Of a stretch of 64,000 nt of DNA, positions 12,998 through 23,659 are shown piece after piece (position 1 is the stretch's first letter; each line of letters begins with the position of its first letter). The DNA is taken from assembly GCA_022496805.1 (NCBI GenBank), contig CM040101.1:6078501-6142500 (forward strand). The letters are read 5' to 3'. The position numbers were made by a program, and so were the translations under genes. The notes under the pieces are model-generated. The model saw only the letters and a program-made list of their open reading frames with translations, made no database searches and was not told the DNA's origin. The stretch comes from Pohlia nutans. Its lineage: Eukaryota; Streptophyta; Bryopsida; Bryales; Mniaceae.

Positions 12998-14259
12998 TAA
13001 TGATCAACATGTTATACTATAATTAATGAAGAATCCAAATTTTGCTAATTAGTAAATGCATGACTTGTTATATCAGTAACTCACAAATCTCTCTATAAGT
13101 CCAGTAACACCCCTTCGACCATATCTGTGGCCAAGTGCACCCTCTTTAAACCTCCTTTCAGCAGCAACCCTGCACTTGTGAGCTTTACTCATTTTTTTGG
13201 GATCAAACTGTGATTCGTATAGTAACTCAAAAGCATCTCGAGAGCAATCAATGGACAAAACAATTAGGTCCTTCTGGCATGAATTAGCCAGTTTGCTTCT
13301 AAATCTACCTCTACGTTCTTTGAAGTTCTTCCCAATGTAACTCATAACTGGCTCATCATCCCACAACCCTGGATACAATTCATGCAATCGCATTTTAAAC
13401 CTTGCCCTTAAATTAGGACACTGCTGGTCCCAGTCTTTGGACCAATCAAACATCATTGCTGCCCTTGCACATCCATAGGCCCTCATGTGCTCCCAAAATG
13501 CACCAATAGGAACAGCCTTCTTATTAGTCTTGCATGGCGGTACGTTCTTGACAAGGTCCCAGGTGCCAAACGATGCAGAATCTGGAGTGTGTGTAGAGTT
13601 CTCTGAATAAGGGTTCAATATGCCAGAAGGGAGGAGACTCGAATTCCCGGATTGACTAGATACTCGTCGACTGCGGTCTACTGTAGCTCCTTGATTTGGG
13701 GTGCTTGGAGCTCCGTAATCAAAGGATGTAGAATAGGCCCCAAGGAGTTCCTGCTTTTTGGAAAGTAGCTCTGCAATTGTGGCATCAAGTTTCGAAGCCA
13801 GGTGCCTCCTCTCTTCTTTTGCCACAGTAGATTGAAGTTGTTGTTTGGAGGCCTTTTCTTTCTTCCTCGCAGCTTTCTTTCGTTCTTTGATTTCTGCACA
13901 CTACACGACTAGGTTGATCAGAGATGTATACTTCGCATGCATGGCACTTTAGATTTTCAAAACATTGACATAAAATTAAATTTGAACCAAAACATGATAT
14001 TTGATACAGATAGACTTACCTTAGAAGGCATATGGTTGTGAAGCCAACGTTGACGATCTTCTGATGGAAGCTTGTTCAATAATTCTTCTAACTCTCGTTG
14101 TGGCATTTTGACAACACCATCCGTATCATTACACAAAGATTGATGTACAGCATGAACAAATTTGAACGACCGAACTTGATCAGAAGGCATGACACTTGCG
14201 TCTTCGAATGTTGTTTGATTAAGTTTGCGCAGTGAAGGCACGGAAGTGGGCATTCTTGA

Positions 14260-14700
14260 TTCGATCGGTGACTGCGTTGAGCATGCGGCAGGTTTTCTTA
14301 GTGACTGCGTTGTGCATGCAACAGGTTCGATCGGTGAAGTTGTGCATGCGGCAGGTTCGATCGGTGAAGTTGTTGTGCATGCGGCAGGTTTGATCGGTGA
14401 CCTCGTCGGTGACTGCGTTGTGCATGCGGGAGGCTTGCTCAGTGACTGCGTTGTGCATGCAACAAGTTTGATCGGTGAAATTGTTGTGCATGCGGCAGGT
14501 TCGATCGGTGACCTCGTCGGTGACTGCGTTGTGCATGCAACAAGTTCGATCGGTGAAATTGTTGTGCATGTGGCAGGTTCAATCGGTGACTGCGTTGTGT
14601 ATGCGGGAGGCTTCCTTGAGGGTGCGGCATGCTTTGTTGTGGATGCGACAATCTCCGCTGTGGGTGCCGCAAGCTCCGTTGTGGGTGAGACAGTCTCTGT
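14260..14700. repeat. Coding minisatellite in the TnpA-like gene
   Basis: Units of roughly 27-33 bp built around TGTGCATGCGGCAGGTTCGA recur about a dozen times with variants. On the minus strand they encode imperfect repeats of the type TTQSPIEPAAC. The upstream part degrades into shorter units of the type TTELAAPTAEIV. The array stays open in the gene's frame throughout, so it probably expanded while the gene was coding. Confidence 0.85.
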
Positions 14701-15495
14701 TGTCGGTGTAGCAGTCTCCATTGCGCGTGCAGCAGGCTCCATTGTGTGAGTGGCAAACTCCACTGTGCATGCGGGATGCGATGGCACATTGTTGATGTCC
14801 TCCAGCTGATCGTACCTTGATACAGATCGTGCCAGTAAACCCTGGGCATTGAAAAGACGCTCAAGGTATGATAACTGTGTTGAGCTTTCTAATTGCGTGG
14901 ACCCCGGACTTGAGACAGGATTTGGTTATGAGGAGCTTGGACCCCCTGCATGACTCGCCAACACTGTAACTGCCGGCCGCGTTAGTTCCAGATCTGGCTG
15001 ATCTGCATCGAACTCCCCGGATCCAGATGTTAGCGTAGTCACAATAACAGAGGATGCATGCACCACTATTTTGTGCTTGCTAGGTGCGGTTGCTGGCCCA
15101 ACTCCGAACTCGCAAAGCGCGCGCGAGCGACGTTGGTAACCAACAAATGTATCATCTAAGTCTCTAGGTACCTTTTGCCGTTTTGAGGCAGGCGTCGGCA
15201 GAGGAGGCTTCTTCCTTTCTGAAGGAGTCCTAACCGTATCGAGCGGCACCAACGTCCTTCCTGCATTCTCTAAGGTCGTCATCTGATTGCTCTGGCGCAG
15301 CAGCAACTTGCAGCTGGACTTCAGAACGATCCACCACAAGCTCCTCAACGTGCTCCTCAACATGCTCATCAACGGTTTGGAATACTTTTTTCCCTCGCTT
15401 TACTAAGCCCTGACGTTTAGAACCCTTCCTTAGTGGCATTGGCACTAAATGAGCTATTTCATTATAATGGGAAAATTCCATGATTTTGGGAAAAT

Positions 15496-15805
15496 ACAGT
15501 TTAGGTCGAGTCGACCTAAACTGTACCCATTGAGTGGGTACTTCACTGAAACTGAACAAAACAACCAATCGTCGAAATTTTCAAATGGTCATAACTTACT
15601 CAAATTTTGTCCAAATTGGGCATATGAGGTGTTTTTTTGACATCTACTTTTTTTGTAGATGTCAAATAACACCTCATATGCTCAATTTGGACAAAATTTG
15701 AGTAAGTTATGGCCATTCGAAAATTTCGATGATTAGTTGTTTTGTCCAGTTTCAGTGAAGTACCCAATCTACGGGTACAATTTAGCTCAACTCCACCTAA
15801 ACTGT
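15496..15805. mobile_element. Foldback element at the 5' end of the TnpA-like gene
   Basis: The two arms are near-complementary over the full length, from ACAGTTTAGGT to the matching CCTAAACTGT. They meet at GACATCTAC-T7-GTAGATGTC around 15640-15663. It lies 15 bp upstream of an in-frame ATG (15481) and 57 bp upstream of the preferred ATG (15439), so it occupies the gene's leader or promoter. I could not identify a target duplication. Confidence 0.8.
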
Positions 15806-16934
15806 CATTATCATATGGGTTTTTGATAATTTGAATATCCCCATTATAACGAAATAAGTGTTCTAAGTGTAACAATCAGTAGTACTGCTAGACAAGGTAC
15901 AAGTGGTAGAGGCGAGAGAAGTTTTTTAAAAGAGAAAAGGCACAGTGGAGGAAAACTGTACCAACGCGGCAACGCAAGTATGGCACTATCTCAAATCTGA
16001 ATTATTGACGATGCTAACGCAAGAAAGGTGGTGAGCAGAGAATCCAGGAGCAACGGTCTGAAGCCAAGATTGGTGACTTGTAACTACGCCAGGTCACACT
16101 TCAACGTTCATGTTTGATTTTGGACAGATCCAAGTCATCCAGGTATTTTTATTTCCGCATGTTAAGGACCATGAATGTTACATGTTTTAGAGGCTTTTAA
16201 TCTTTCATAGTTTCACTCTCACTAATGGAAATTACACCAAATGCTCACTAACCCCTAAGCTTACTTATTTTGTTTTCTTGGCAGCAAATTAAAGAAGTCT
16301 ACCTCATTTACAGAAATGACACGTCAATTGATTACAGAAAATTAAGCACTTCAACAACTCACTACTTACTACGGCTTGTAGGCCGGTCTAAAAAGCAAGC
16401 GGCTAATTGGACGTAATATATGAAACAATGTCACAGCATGCAGAAACTAGACTACTAATAGATTCAAACCTTCCCTACATTCTCATCAATGTTTGGATGA
16501 AAGTCATCTAAATTTTTCATCGATACTTCACCAAGTTGTCATCCTATCTAATGGTTGGATTTAGTCATACTTGTCTCATTTCAAATTCATTCCAACAATT
16601 TTTACTGCCAAAATATTAAAATTTTGTTTGTAATCAAATTTAGAAGGAATTTTTAATTTTAACTTTCAAAATTTATAATTAAATATTGGTGATAGTATTA
16701 GACTATTAGTGAATTGAACCATATGGATGGAATCTAAAATTCAAAATTTAGAACTTACATCTGTATATCAACTCCAAAACATTCTTTTAAATAATACTTT
16801 ATGATTTTTCTCAAGTTGTCAATTTTCAGTCGGGATACCCTGGTACGTTTATGGACTAATTAGTAATCTCACTAATTAGTAAATTACATTAATCATGCAA
16901 TGCAATTACTGATGTGAAAATCTTGTTTGCAGGA
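15806..16934. other. Gap between the divergent CACTA genes
   Basis: This non-coding stretch separates the minus-strand and plus-strand transposase genes and must hold both promoters, although I cannot point to a convincing TATA box. From about 16,600 to 16,800 it is a diverged inverse copy of sequence found in the TTAA elements at 33.0 and 61.9 kb. An acceptor-like TTTGCAG precedes the TnpD ATG, so an upstream non-coding exon is possible. Confidence 0.45.
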
Positions 16935-17250
16935 ATGGGACGAGCCAAGGTTTTGTATGATCCAGAAGATCACGTTCCGTCAAATCCAGCAGCAAATGCT
17001 GATAAAGATCTTGCTGTTCAAGATACTTTTTACCATCCGCAAGCACGAGGCCAGAAAAGACGGCGTCGAGGTGTGGTAAATGACAATTATGAGTTACCAA
17101 ATAGGGTGGTGCCAATAATAATTTGTCCATGTGTGAAATGCTCATCTCCAGAAAGAGATACTCCCATCCCGCGATCACTTACTACTGTCCAAGAGCACCT
17201 AAAGAAGAATGACATATGTGATAGATGGAAGGTAAGATAAGTCCTAATAA

Positions 17251-17478
17251 CCCCTAAAGGACCAAGAAGCCTAAATTGAGCTTTATGTATATTTTAGGAT
17301 TTTTGAGTAGGTCATATGTGGACTTCTTTTTATTCAAATTTATTTGTTGTTTGACCATCACCTGCAATGTTCTTCATTGATTACAGATTTACAGTGATAT
17401 ATAATTTGAATTATATTTTTTACAATAGATCAATTGAATTTGTCATTTCAAAACCATGAATCCTCGGTTCTTTAGGGG
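17251..17478. mobile_element. TTAA-type MITE T2 in TnpD intron 1 (ATAA target)
   Basis: The ends are CCCCTAAAGGACC and GGTTCTTTAGGGG. The 4-bp direct duplication is ATAA on both sides (17247-17250 and 17479-17482). ATAA is not a palindrome, so it shows that the duplication really is four bases. The interior matches the 231-bp element at 38,567. It sits wholly inside the intron between 17232 and 17565. Confidence 0.85.
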
Positions 17479-18054
17479 ATAATTTTCATTTTGCACTAAA
17501 ATAGTGGTGCTTCACTTGGATTGGTGCTTTACTAACGCTTAATTGGATTTTTTCAATAAATATAGGGTATGTTTGAAGAGCAGTTGGCTAAGCTGGAAGG
17601 GAGACCCGTACCAACAAGGGAGGCCGACCCCATTCCTTGTCAACCAACGAGCCTACCCCAAATAGAAACTTCTCAACCAGGATCTAGCAATGATCATGGC
17701 ACAGCCTGGGATTGTTCTTTCAATCCACTAGAAGAAATGCTTCGAAACTTGAAAGTTGATAGCAACTCTGGAGAGGGACCTACACAGCTTGAAAAAGATG
17801 CCAAAGTTCGATTGTACGATAATTCCCTTAGGGGCCGATTGGAGACTATAATCTTCTTTTTGAATATCCAAGCACGACATAGGATATCAAATGTAGCTAT
17901 GGACGACATTTTTGCGGGAATGTGTTCGCATGTGGTTCCTCCCAGCTCAAATTCCACAATGCATGAGACCTGGAGAGAGGCCTGGGATGCAATTACAAAA
18001 GTGGGCCTTGACTACATCACAATTGATGTTTGTCCGTGCGATGGCATGTTGTAA

Positions 18055-18516
18055 CACCCAATTCCCTAATTTTGCACTTGGCCAAGTGCACTCATTTCAT
18101 GAGCAAACTTGGCTTTAAAAAAATTTGTTTGAATTTTTTTGTAAAAAACAGGGATTTTTGTCTTTCTACAATCTCTTCATTGTAAAGAAACAATTATTTA
18201 TTTTATTTTTTATCCTTATCTTTATCTTATATCTTTATCTTTATCTTATCTTTTTCTTTTATCTTGTTTTTTTCCCTTGTCTTCTTTCTTGTCTTCCTCT
18301 TGTCTTCCTTCTTCTTTTTCTTCTAGTCTTCCACTTGTCTTCCTTTTTTTTCTTCACCTTGCCATTTTTGGAGTTTAAACGATAACTTAAAAATAAATAA
18401 AAATCAGGGAGCAGGCTGAATCCAATACAGGCCCTGAAATGAAAAATGAAAAAAAAAATGAAAAAAAAAAATTGATGGTTCCTAATTCCTAATCTAGTGA
18501 TGGTTCTCTCTGTGTA
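18055..18516. other. Pyrimidine-rich filler where the TnpD core is missing
   Basis: Between two recognisable TnpD segments lies low-complexity DNA (CTTTATCTT-like repeats at about 18190-18360, A-rich runs at 18440-18470). It starts at GTAACACCC and ends before TGTGTAG, so it could be read as an intron. Other CACTA TnpD proteins carry a large conserved coding block here. Confidence 0.55.
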
Positions 18517-19635
18517 GGGAAAAAAAAAACCCGAGAATATGAACATTTATTTGCGTCCATTGGTAGATGAATTGAAGCTCTTGTGGGAAAAGGGAGTTCC
18601 AGCGTTTGATGTGTCAGCGAAGAACAAACAAAAACACTTTACCATGCATGCCATCATGCTTTGGACTATTCATGATTGGCCCGGATATGGTGTGGCCTCA
18701 TCCTTGACTGTTAGCGGATACCATGGATGTCCCATGTGTGGGCCAGATCAATTGGAAGCAAAGCCTGCCCTCGGAAAAATCATCTATACAGGATACAGGA
18801 AGTTCACCCGACACAGATGCAAATATAGGAGGCTTGAATACAAAGACAAGTTTGACAAGAAGAATGGAAATTTTCCACGGCCTAAGAGGGTTGACGGGAA
18901 TTTTTGGATTAAACAGTGGGACAAGGTCCAAGGTACACCAACTGTGAAGAAGTCACTGAAATTGGAAGATAGCGGGATGAAGCATTTATCCATTTTTTAT
19001 GAATTACCGTACTTCAAGGTGCAATCTTTTTTTTCCAAGTGTCTCGGTGCTCATTGCAAGTAGCTCACATGTGTAGCAACTTCTTTTCTATTAAATGGTA
19101 CATTCTAGTTAATGGTGAAAACTTTAGTATCATAAAAAACTTTTAGGCACTCGTAATAATTGTCTTTAAGAATATAGAAAGAGATAATTGTAATTATTCT
19201 TGAAATCTCACTATTAAATTTGGTCATTGTAGGATTTAAAAATACGGCACCTTTATGACCCCATGCACGTTGAGAAGAATGTTACTTTGTGTCTCTTCCA
19301 AACATTCTCAAGTACTAAGGGTACAAAGGCTGATTCGGTGGCTATGAGACATGCTCTGAAGGAATTGAACATTATGGACGACTTACATGCAATAGAGGTT
19401 GGCATCGATGATAAAGGCAACAAAGTTTGGCAGTATGCCGAAGCACCATGGGTGTGGAAAAAACACGAACTAGAGCAGGTAATTCTAATACTCCTCTCGT
19501 TCATTTTATTCTCATTAGCATTACGTAAAATCTATAATGTCTACTGAATCTATAATGACTAGAATTATACATTAATGAGTAATTTTACGTAAAATCTAAA
19601 ATTTCAAACATTATAGATTTTAGACTTTATAAAGT

Positions 19636-19877
19636 TTAGACATTATAAAATCTAAAATTTTAGTCATTATAGATTTTAAACATTGTAAAGTTTAGACATT
19701 ATAAAATCTAAAATTTTAGACATTATAGATTTTAGACATTGTAAAGTTTAGACATTATAAAATCTAAAATTTTAGACATTATAGATTTTAAACATTGTAA
19801 AATTTAGACATTATAAAATCTAAAATTTTAGACATTATAGATTTTAGACATCATAAAGTTTAGACATTATAAAATGG
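19636..19877. repeat. 56-bp tandem repeat in a TnpD intron
   Basis: About four units of roughly 56 bp, each containing AGACATTATAAAATCTAAAA followed by TTTTAGACATTATAGATTTT, are arranged head to tail. Each unit is itself partly palindromic. The array lies within the intron 19479-20153. It begins more irregularly from about 19,525. Confidence 0.85.
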
Positions 19878-21626
19878 ACGTAAAATCATTCATTAGCATT
19901 ATGTAAAATCTATGAATGCACATATGTTTAGTTTGGAATTTAATTTCTTGTAATTTATATGTCCCTCTTGAAAGGACTATACAATTTCATTATTGAGGTG
20001 TGAAATATTCTTCAACCCTTCTAAAAATTGTAACTCACGATATTTTACCTCATTTGTGAAAAGTTGATAATTTTTGGTACTCATAAAGTTCTATTATGAC
20101 ACTCATAATTATGTGCATCACTTTTGTTTCGGTGTGTGGGATAAATTTCACAGGTTGTCTCCATTCTTTCATCTGTGCGCTCTTCTTCAGGATATGGTTC
20201 GTCATTCCAATACAAGTTCACACATGACAACAAGGTTGTAGGAATGAAGACTCATGACTATCACAACTTGTTGCACGACTTGTTGCCTATAGCCATCCGC
20301 GGGACACTAAATGCCGACATCCGCCAAATTATCTATAGGCTTGGAGCCCTATTTAAGTGGATGTGCTCTAAGGAGATTAGGAAATCCGACGTTCCTCTAA
20401 AAATAGATGAAGCAGCGGAGATCTTATGCCTTATGGAAATGCATTTACCTCTGTCCATTTTTGATATTCAATTCCACCTCATTTACCATTGTGTTGAGGA
20501 GATCGGTTTAGCAGGGCCTGTGAGTGGTCGGTGGATGTATTGGGTTGAACGATACATGAAAGAAATGAAATGCTTTGTTCGTCAAAAGGCAAGGCCCGAA
20601 GGATGCATGGCCGAAGGGTATATAATGACAGAAGCAATGTGTCGTATGTCAGAGTACATTTCCCAACTTGACTCAAATGCACCGAAGCTTTCAAAGACTA
20701 AGCTGGATTCCAAAACAACCGGTGTGGTGTTTCCAAAGTTGAGAGTTTACAAAAAAAGGAAAATAGACAGGGTGTACAGAGAGCAAGCACATCGGTATGT
20801 GCTGAAAACTCATGATTGCTTGGAATCTTGGCGAAGTATGTACGAGTTGGAGCTAGTGAGCAACTCTCAGCTAGGCTCATTTTCAGAGTGGCTATCACGA
20901 GCTGTGAAATTATCCATTGCAAACGGAAAAGCTATTGATCCTATGGTAGAAGACCTCGCCGCAAGACCTCAAGAGCGGGCTCAATTTTACAACTCATGTT
21001 GGGCATTTGCCCGTCATTTCCGCATTTTAGCAAGAGATGAAGGGAAATTGTCATCTTTTGACTGCGGAATTGCTGTTCCGTTTGAAGTGAATGGGAAAGT
21101 TAGTACCTTCTATGGGTTAATAGATTCTATAGTGGAACTTGACTATTTACACTTCCAGATACCTCTCTTCCACTGTAAATGGTACAAAAGTGTCACTACA
21201 TGTCGACTCAAAACCTTGGTAGAAGATGAATGCGGTTGCAACCGAATCAGAATTTTGGCGCCACTTTCTGACAAAAATGTCAATGATGAGCCATTCATCC
21301 ATCCTAGCGATGTAGAGCAGGTCTTCTTTGTTGACGATCGAATAAATCGTGGATGGAAACTAGCAGTCCATACAGAAGCTAGGTCAAAGAGGGTTGTTCA
21401 ATGACGCCAGGATGTAGAGGTTGAGGAATCATCAGATGATGAGGGCAACTCATCCAACAGTGACAATGGCGGTCAAGAACCCCTTGCAGTTTTATTTCCA
21501 TCTTCATCCTTCCTGCATGCAAAGAATCGCTTGGCCTGGACCTCCACTTCCAAGAATCATCCGACGACGAAAATAGAGAAGATCAGTAGTGTCAAGGCCT
21601 AGAACTGGCTCCAAAAGAATCACATT

Positions 21627-21916
21627 AGGAGAAAGGTGGGGTCTCTAAAAGGCCTTTGGTTTTCTCACGTGCATGAAAATTGCAGTGGTGCCCGCACGTT
21701 TTCCCCGCTCGCACCAATGGTGCCACGACGCTGCCAGCAGTGCAGTTCCGTGGGTCGAACCAATTGACGCTGCCAGCACTGCCGACGCTGCCAGCACTGC
21801 GGCTTCCGACACTGTCAGTGGGCAGCGACCTTCACCAATGGGAGGGGTGTTTGGGCAGCTTGTTCACCTAAACTGGGCTGCCTTAGAGGGCCTTTTAGGG
21901 ACCCCACATTTCCCCT
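21627..21916. mobile_element. MITE inserted in the 3' part of the TnpD region
   Basis: The terminal repeats AGGAGAAAGGTGGGGTCTCT and (inverted) AGGGGAAATGTGGGGTCCCT continue to AAAAGGCC. The interior is GC-richer than its surroundings and has direct repeats of GACGCTGCCAGCACTGC. The flanks are ATT and AAT, which extend the inverted repeat rather than giving a clear target duplication, so the superfamily stays open. Confidence 0.75.
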
Positions 21917-21917
21917 A

Positions 21918-22082
21918 ATGTCAGATTCCGAGGGCGAGGATACTTTGTTACATGCAACTCGGCAGTACATTGGTGAAAATTTACTCACGCTAGATGAAAG
22001 AGAATTATTTGATATTCAAGAGGACAAGGGGCATGAAGGTTTCAACACCACTGATATCATCTCAGATTCGGAGGAATCTTAG
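21918..22082 (+). other. Short acidic ORF, possible TnpD C-terminal exon
   Basis: ATG to TAG, 54 codons, opening MSDSEGEDTLLHATRQYIG and ending ISDSEES. Acidic, serine-rich composition matches the frame that continues past the TGA of TnpD at 21402. It begins right after the nested MITE, so the insertion probably split what was the 3' end of the same gene. No domain recognised. Confidence 0.4.
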
Positions 22083-22441
22083 AGCCTGTCGATTTTAGTG
22101 AGAAACGGTAAGGAAACAAACAGTAACTTCCAATCATGGTGGAAAGCAATGTGATGGCGTGATTTTTAGTTTAGTGTCAGACGTGTTTTTTTTGGACAAA
22201 GGTGGCTCCAGTATGGCAGTATCTGGATCCCAAGCTTTTTCAGTCAAGTCTACCGCCCCTCAATTCTGCTCTCCTTTCTCTCTTTGCTTGATTTGTGCTC
22301 TCTCTACATTAATAGTCCTTTCATCGTGGCAACGTTCCTAGCTACTGAATCTCTGACTACATCCAGTTGGAAGTTACCAAATAATTATTGTTTTTAGTTT
22401 AAATTACACCTCTCCAGAACTAGCGCACAAACTGACTGAGT

Positions 22442-22603
22442 CACTACAAGAAAAATTAGAAAACTTGTCGTTTCTCACCGGTCACTATTCACTTTGTGAG
22501 TATAACTTGTCACATAAGACAAAAATCAACTTTGAGTGACGTGACAAGTTGCACTCACCAAGTGAGAAGTGACCAATGAGAAATGACCACTTTCCTTGTA
22601 GTG
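22442..22603. mobile_element. CACTA-type MITE (162 bp)
   Basis: It starts CACTACAAGAAAA, ends TTTCCTTGTAGTG and has AGT on both sides (22439-22441 and 22604-22606). The interior hairpin, with TCACTTTGTGAGTATAACTTG and CACTCACCAAGTGAG, is clearly related to the 12,845 copy. Non-coding. Confidence 0.88.
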
Positions 22604-22908
22604 AGTGGATGTTTTTGACTTTCTGTGGCTCGGTCTTTGAAAATTCACTCACCCTGTTCTCAAACCAATCACTTGATGACAATTATTCGGATTGATAAGG
22701 ACATTACCAGCCATATTTGTGTAATGAGGTGCCATCTGTGTATAGAGTTTTTAATTTTTCAGAAATGGATACTGAAATCTAAAAGTGGCCTTGTTTTTAA
22801 TAAAATCGACTTCTTTAAAATATAAGAATAATAGCATGGCACTTCATCGTTCTCTAGCTGTCCCTGTACTAGAACATATTAACTTGAATTCCGTTGACAA
22901 GCCACCAC

Positions 22909-23126
22909 AAATCACAGTCGTTGCAAACACTCCCGGTGCCCTCCCAGCTTCCCCAGCTTTCTTCCTCCTAAGGGATCCAGTGGTTTTAAACTTTGTTGGC
23001 ATCGCTCTCTTTGTTAGAAATCACAGTCGTTGCAAACACTCCCAGTGCCCTCCCAGCTTCCCCAGCTTTCTCCCTCCCAAGGGATCCAGTGGTTTTAAAC
23101 TTGTTGGCATCGCTCTCTCTGTTAGA
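22909..23126. repeat. Tandem duplication of 109 bp
   Basis: The block from AAATCACAGTCGTTGCAAAC to GGCATCGCTCTCT...GTTAGAAA is present twice in direct tandem with few differences (TTCCTCCTAAGG versus TCCCTCCCAAGG). It lies between the TnpD remnants and the small ORF, within the CACTA element. Confidence 0.85.
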
Positions 23127-23407
23127 AACGCATCGTTTTAGCTACCGCAACTAGCTACATTGTTCCTAGTTTTCAGCATCTACGTACTATTGGGCATCAC
23201 TAAAATCGCAGCTAGATCGTTCCTGCAGCAGCTATATCGTTCCATATTCCATGTACCAATCTTCTGCTCCTACACCTTCCTTTAATTTATGTCGATGAGA
23301 CTGAATTTTGTTACTTTCAGTGCTTTTGTATTGTTGTAGAAGGTGGAGATACTGTGAGGAAACTAGGAAGGGGTAACGGCTATTGGTAGAATTCGAGTTT
23401 GATAAGC

Positions 23408-23659
23408 ATGTCAGAATCAGTGGAAAACCTTCCCCGTATATTCTACTTACAAATTCTCCCTCTTGTGGTGGCTTCTCAGGGGGCGGACTTGCAAGCACAT
23501 GAGAACATGTTGAAGAGGATGATGTTGGTGAACAAACGCTGGAAAGTATGGGTCCAAGGCTCTACACCGTGGATACGACACTTACTTAGAGTTCTAAACA
23601 ACATAGTGGATGAGACACAAGAGGATCTAGAACTTGCTCCGGTGCAAAGAAAATGTTAG
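23408..23659 (+). CDS. Hypothetical ORF near the CACTA right end, weakly F-box-like
   Basis: ATG to TAG, 83 residues. The pattern of LPRIFYLQILPLVV followed by MLVNKRWKVWVQGSTPWIRH resembles the leucine/proline start and the R-W pair of an F-box, but the match is weak and could be chance. After the stop the same frame stays open and charged (VPSRKRPYLITLDDLLENLL) to about 23,781, which suggests a longer ancestral frame cut by one stop. It could be a captured host fragment or a minor CACTA gene. Function unknown. Confidence 0.35.
   Translation: MSESVENLPRIFYLQILPLVVASQGADLQAHENMLKRMMLVNKRWKVWVQGSTPWIRHLLRVLNNIVDETQEDLELAPVQRKC

Larger units (their letters stand above)
12046..15439 (-). pseudogene. 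TnpA-like CACTA transposase gene, decayed
   Basis: Read on the minus strand. The start is probably the ATG at 15439 (MPLRKGSKRQG). An early frame break near 15255-15282 leads into a long frame opening MTTLENAGRTLV, with one in-frame TAA at 14926-14928, beyond which the same frame continues (YLERLFNAQGLLAR). It passes through an 11-residue repeat array (14.25-14.65 kb) to a GTAAGT donor after 14020. The next segment, 13893-13085, has a basic, coiled-coil-like start (ERKKAARKKEKASKQQLQS) and the conserved core with KNFKERRGRFRSKLAN typical of plant Ptta/En/Spm transposases. A phase-0 intron joins it to 12811-12694 (RKPTPEEVEYAQFNAF). A final exon, 12279-12046, carries a CYCECTQC motif and an acidic, serine-rich tail to a TAA. 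The joins near 13.9 and 12.3-12.7 kb do not keep phase cleanly. TnpA-type proteins bind the subterminal repeats. Confidence 0.75.
16935..21404 (+). pseudogene. TnpD-like CACTA transposase (Transposase_21-DUF4218-DUF4216), decayed
   Basis: Exons readable in one protein order: 16935-17231 (ends DICDRWK; includes CPCVKCSS, as in the transposase-associated domain), 17566-18054, about 18517-19018 (NIYLRPLVDELKLLWEKG, then MWTIHDWPGYGV-like and CPMC), 19233-19478 (HLYDPMHVEKNV) and 20154-21404. The last exon holds DUF4218 (GMKTHDYHNLLHDLLPIAIR, GPVSGRWMYWVERYMK, ARPEGCMAEGYI) and DUF4216 (YGLIDSIVELDY to VEQVFFVDD). Most introns are phase 0 with GT-AG borders. This is the strand-transfer protein of CACTA elements. 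Damage: about 200 residues of the core expected between DVCPCDGML and NIYLRPL are missing, replaced by low-complexity DNA (18055-18516). A TGA at 21402-21404 reads like a CGA-to-TGA change, because an acidic frame (VEVEESSDDEGNSSN) continues to 21602. Confidence 0.85.

Noticed and set aside
14225..14749. 174-codon plus-strand frame across the minisatellite
   Set aside because: Antisense reading of the in-frame repeat of the TnpA-like gene; the minus-strand frame connects to conserved transposase exons.
12046..21404. Treating the long frames at 13.1-15.4 and 16.9-21.4 kb as host genes
   Set aside because: They carry CACTA transposase motifs and lie between CACTACTA termini with a TTT duplication.
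12845..22603. Using the CACTACAAG ends at 12,845 and 22,603 as the borders of the large transposon
   Set aside because: Each belongs to a small MITE with its own matching 3-bp duplication (TAA/TAA and AGT/AGT). Taken together they would give mismatched flanks.
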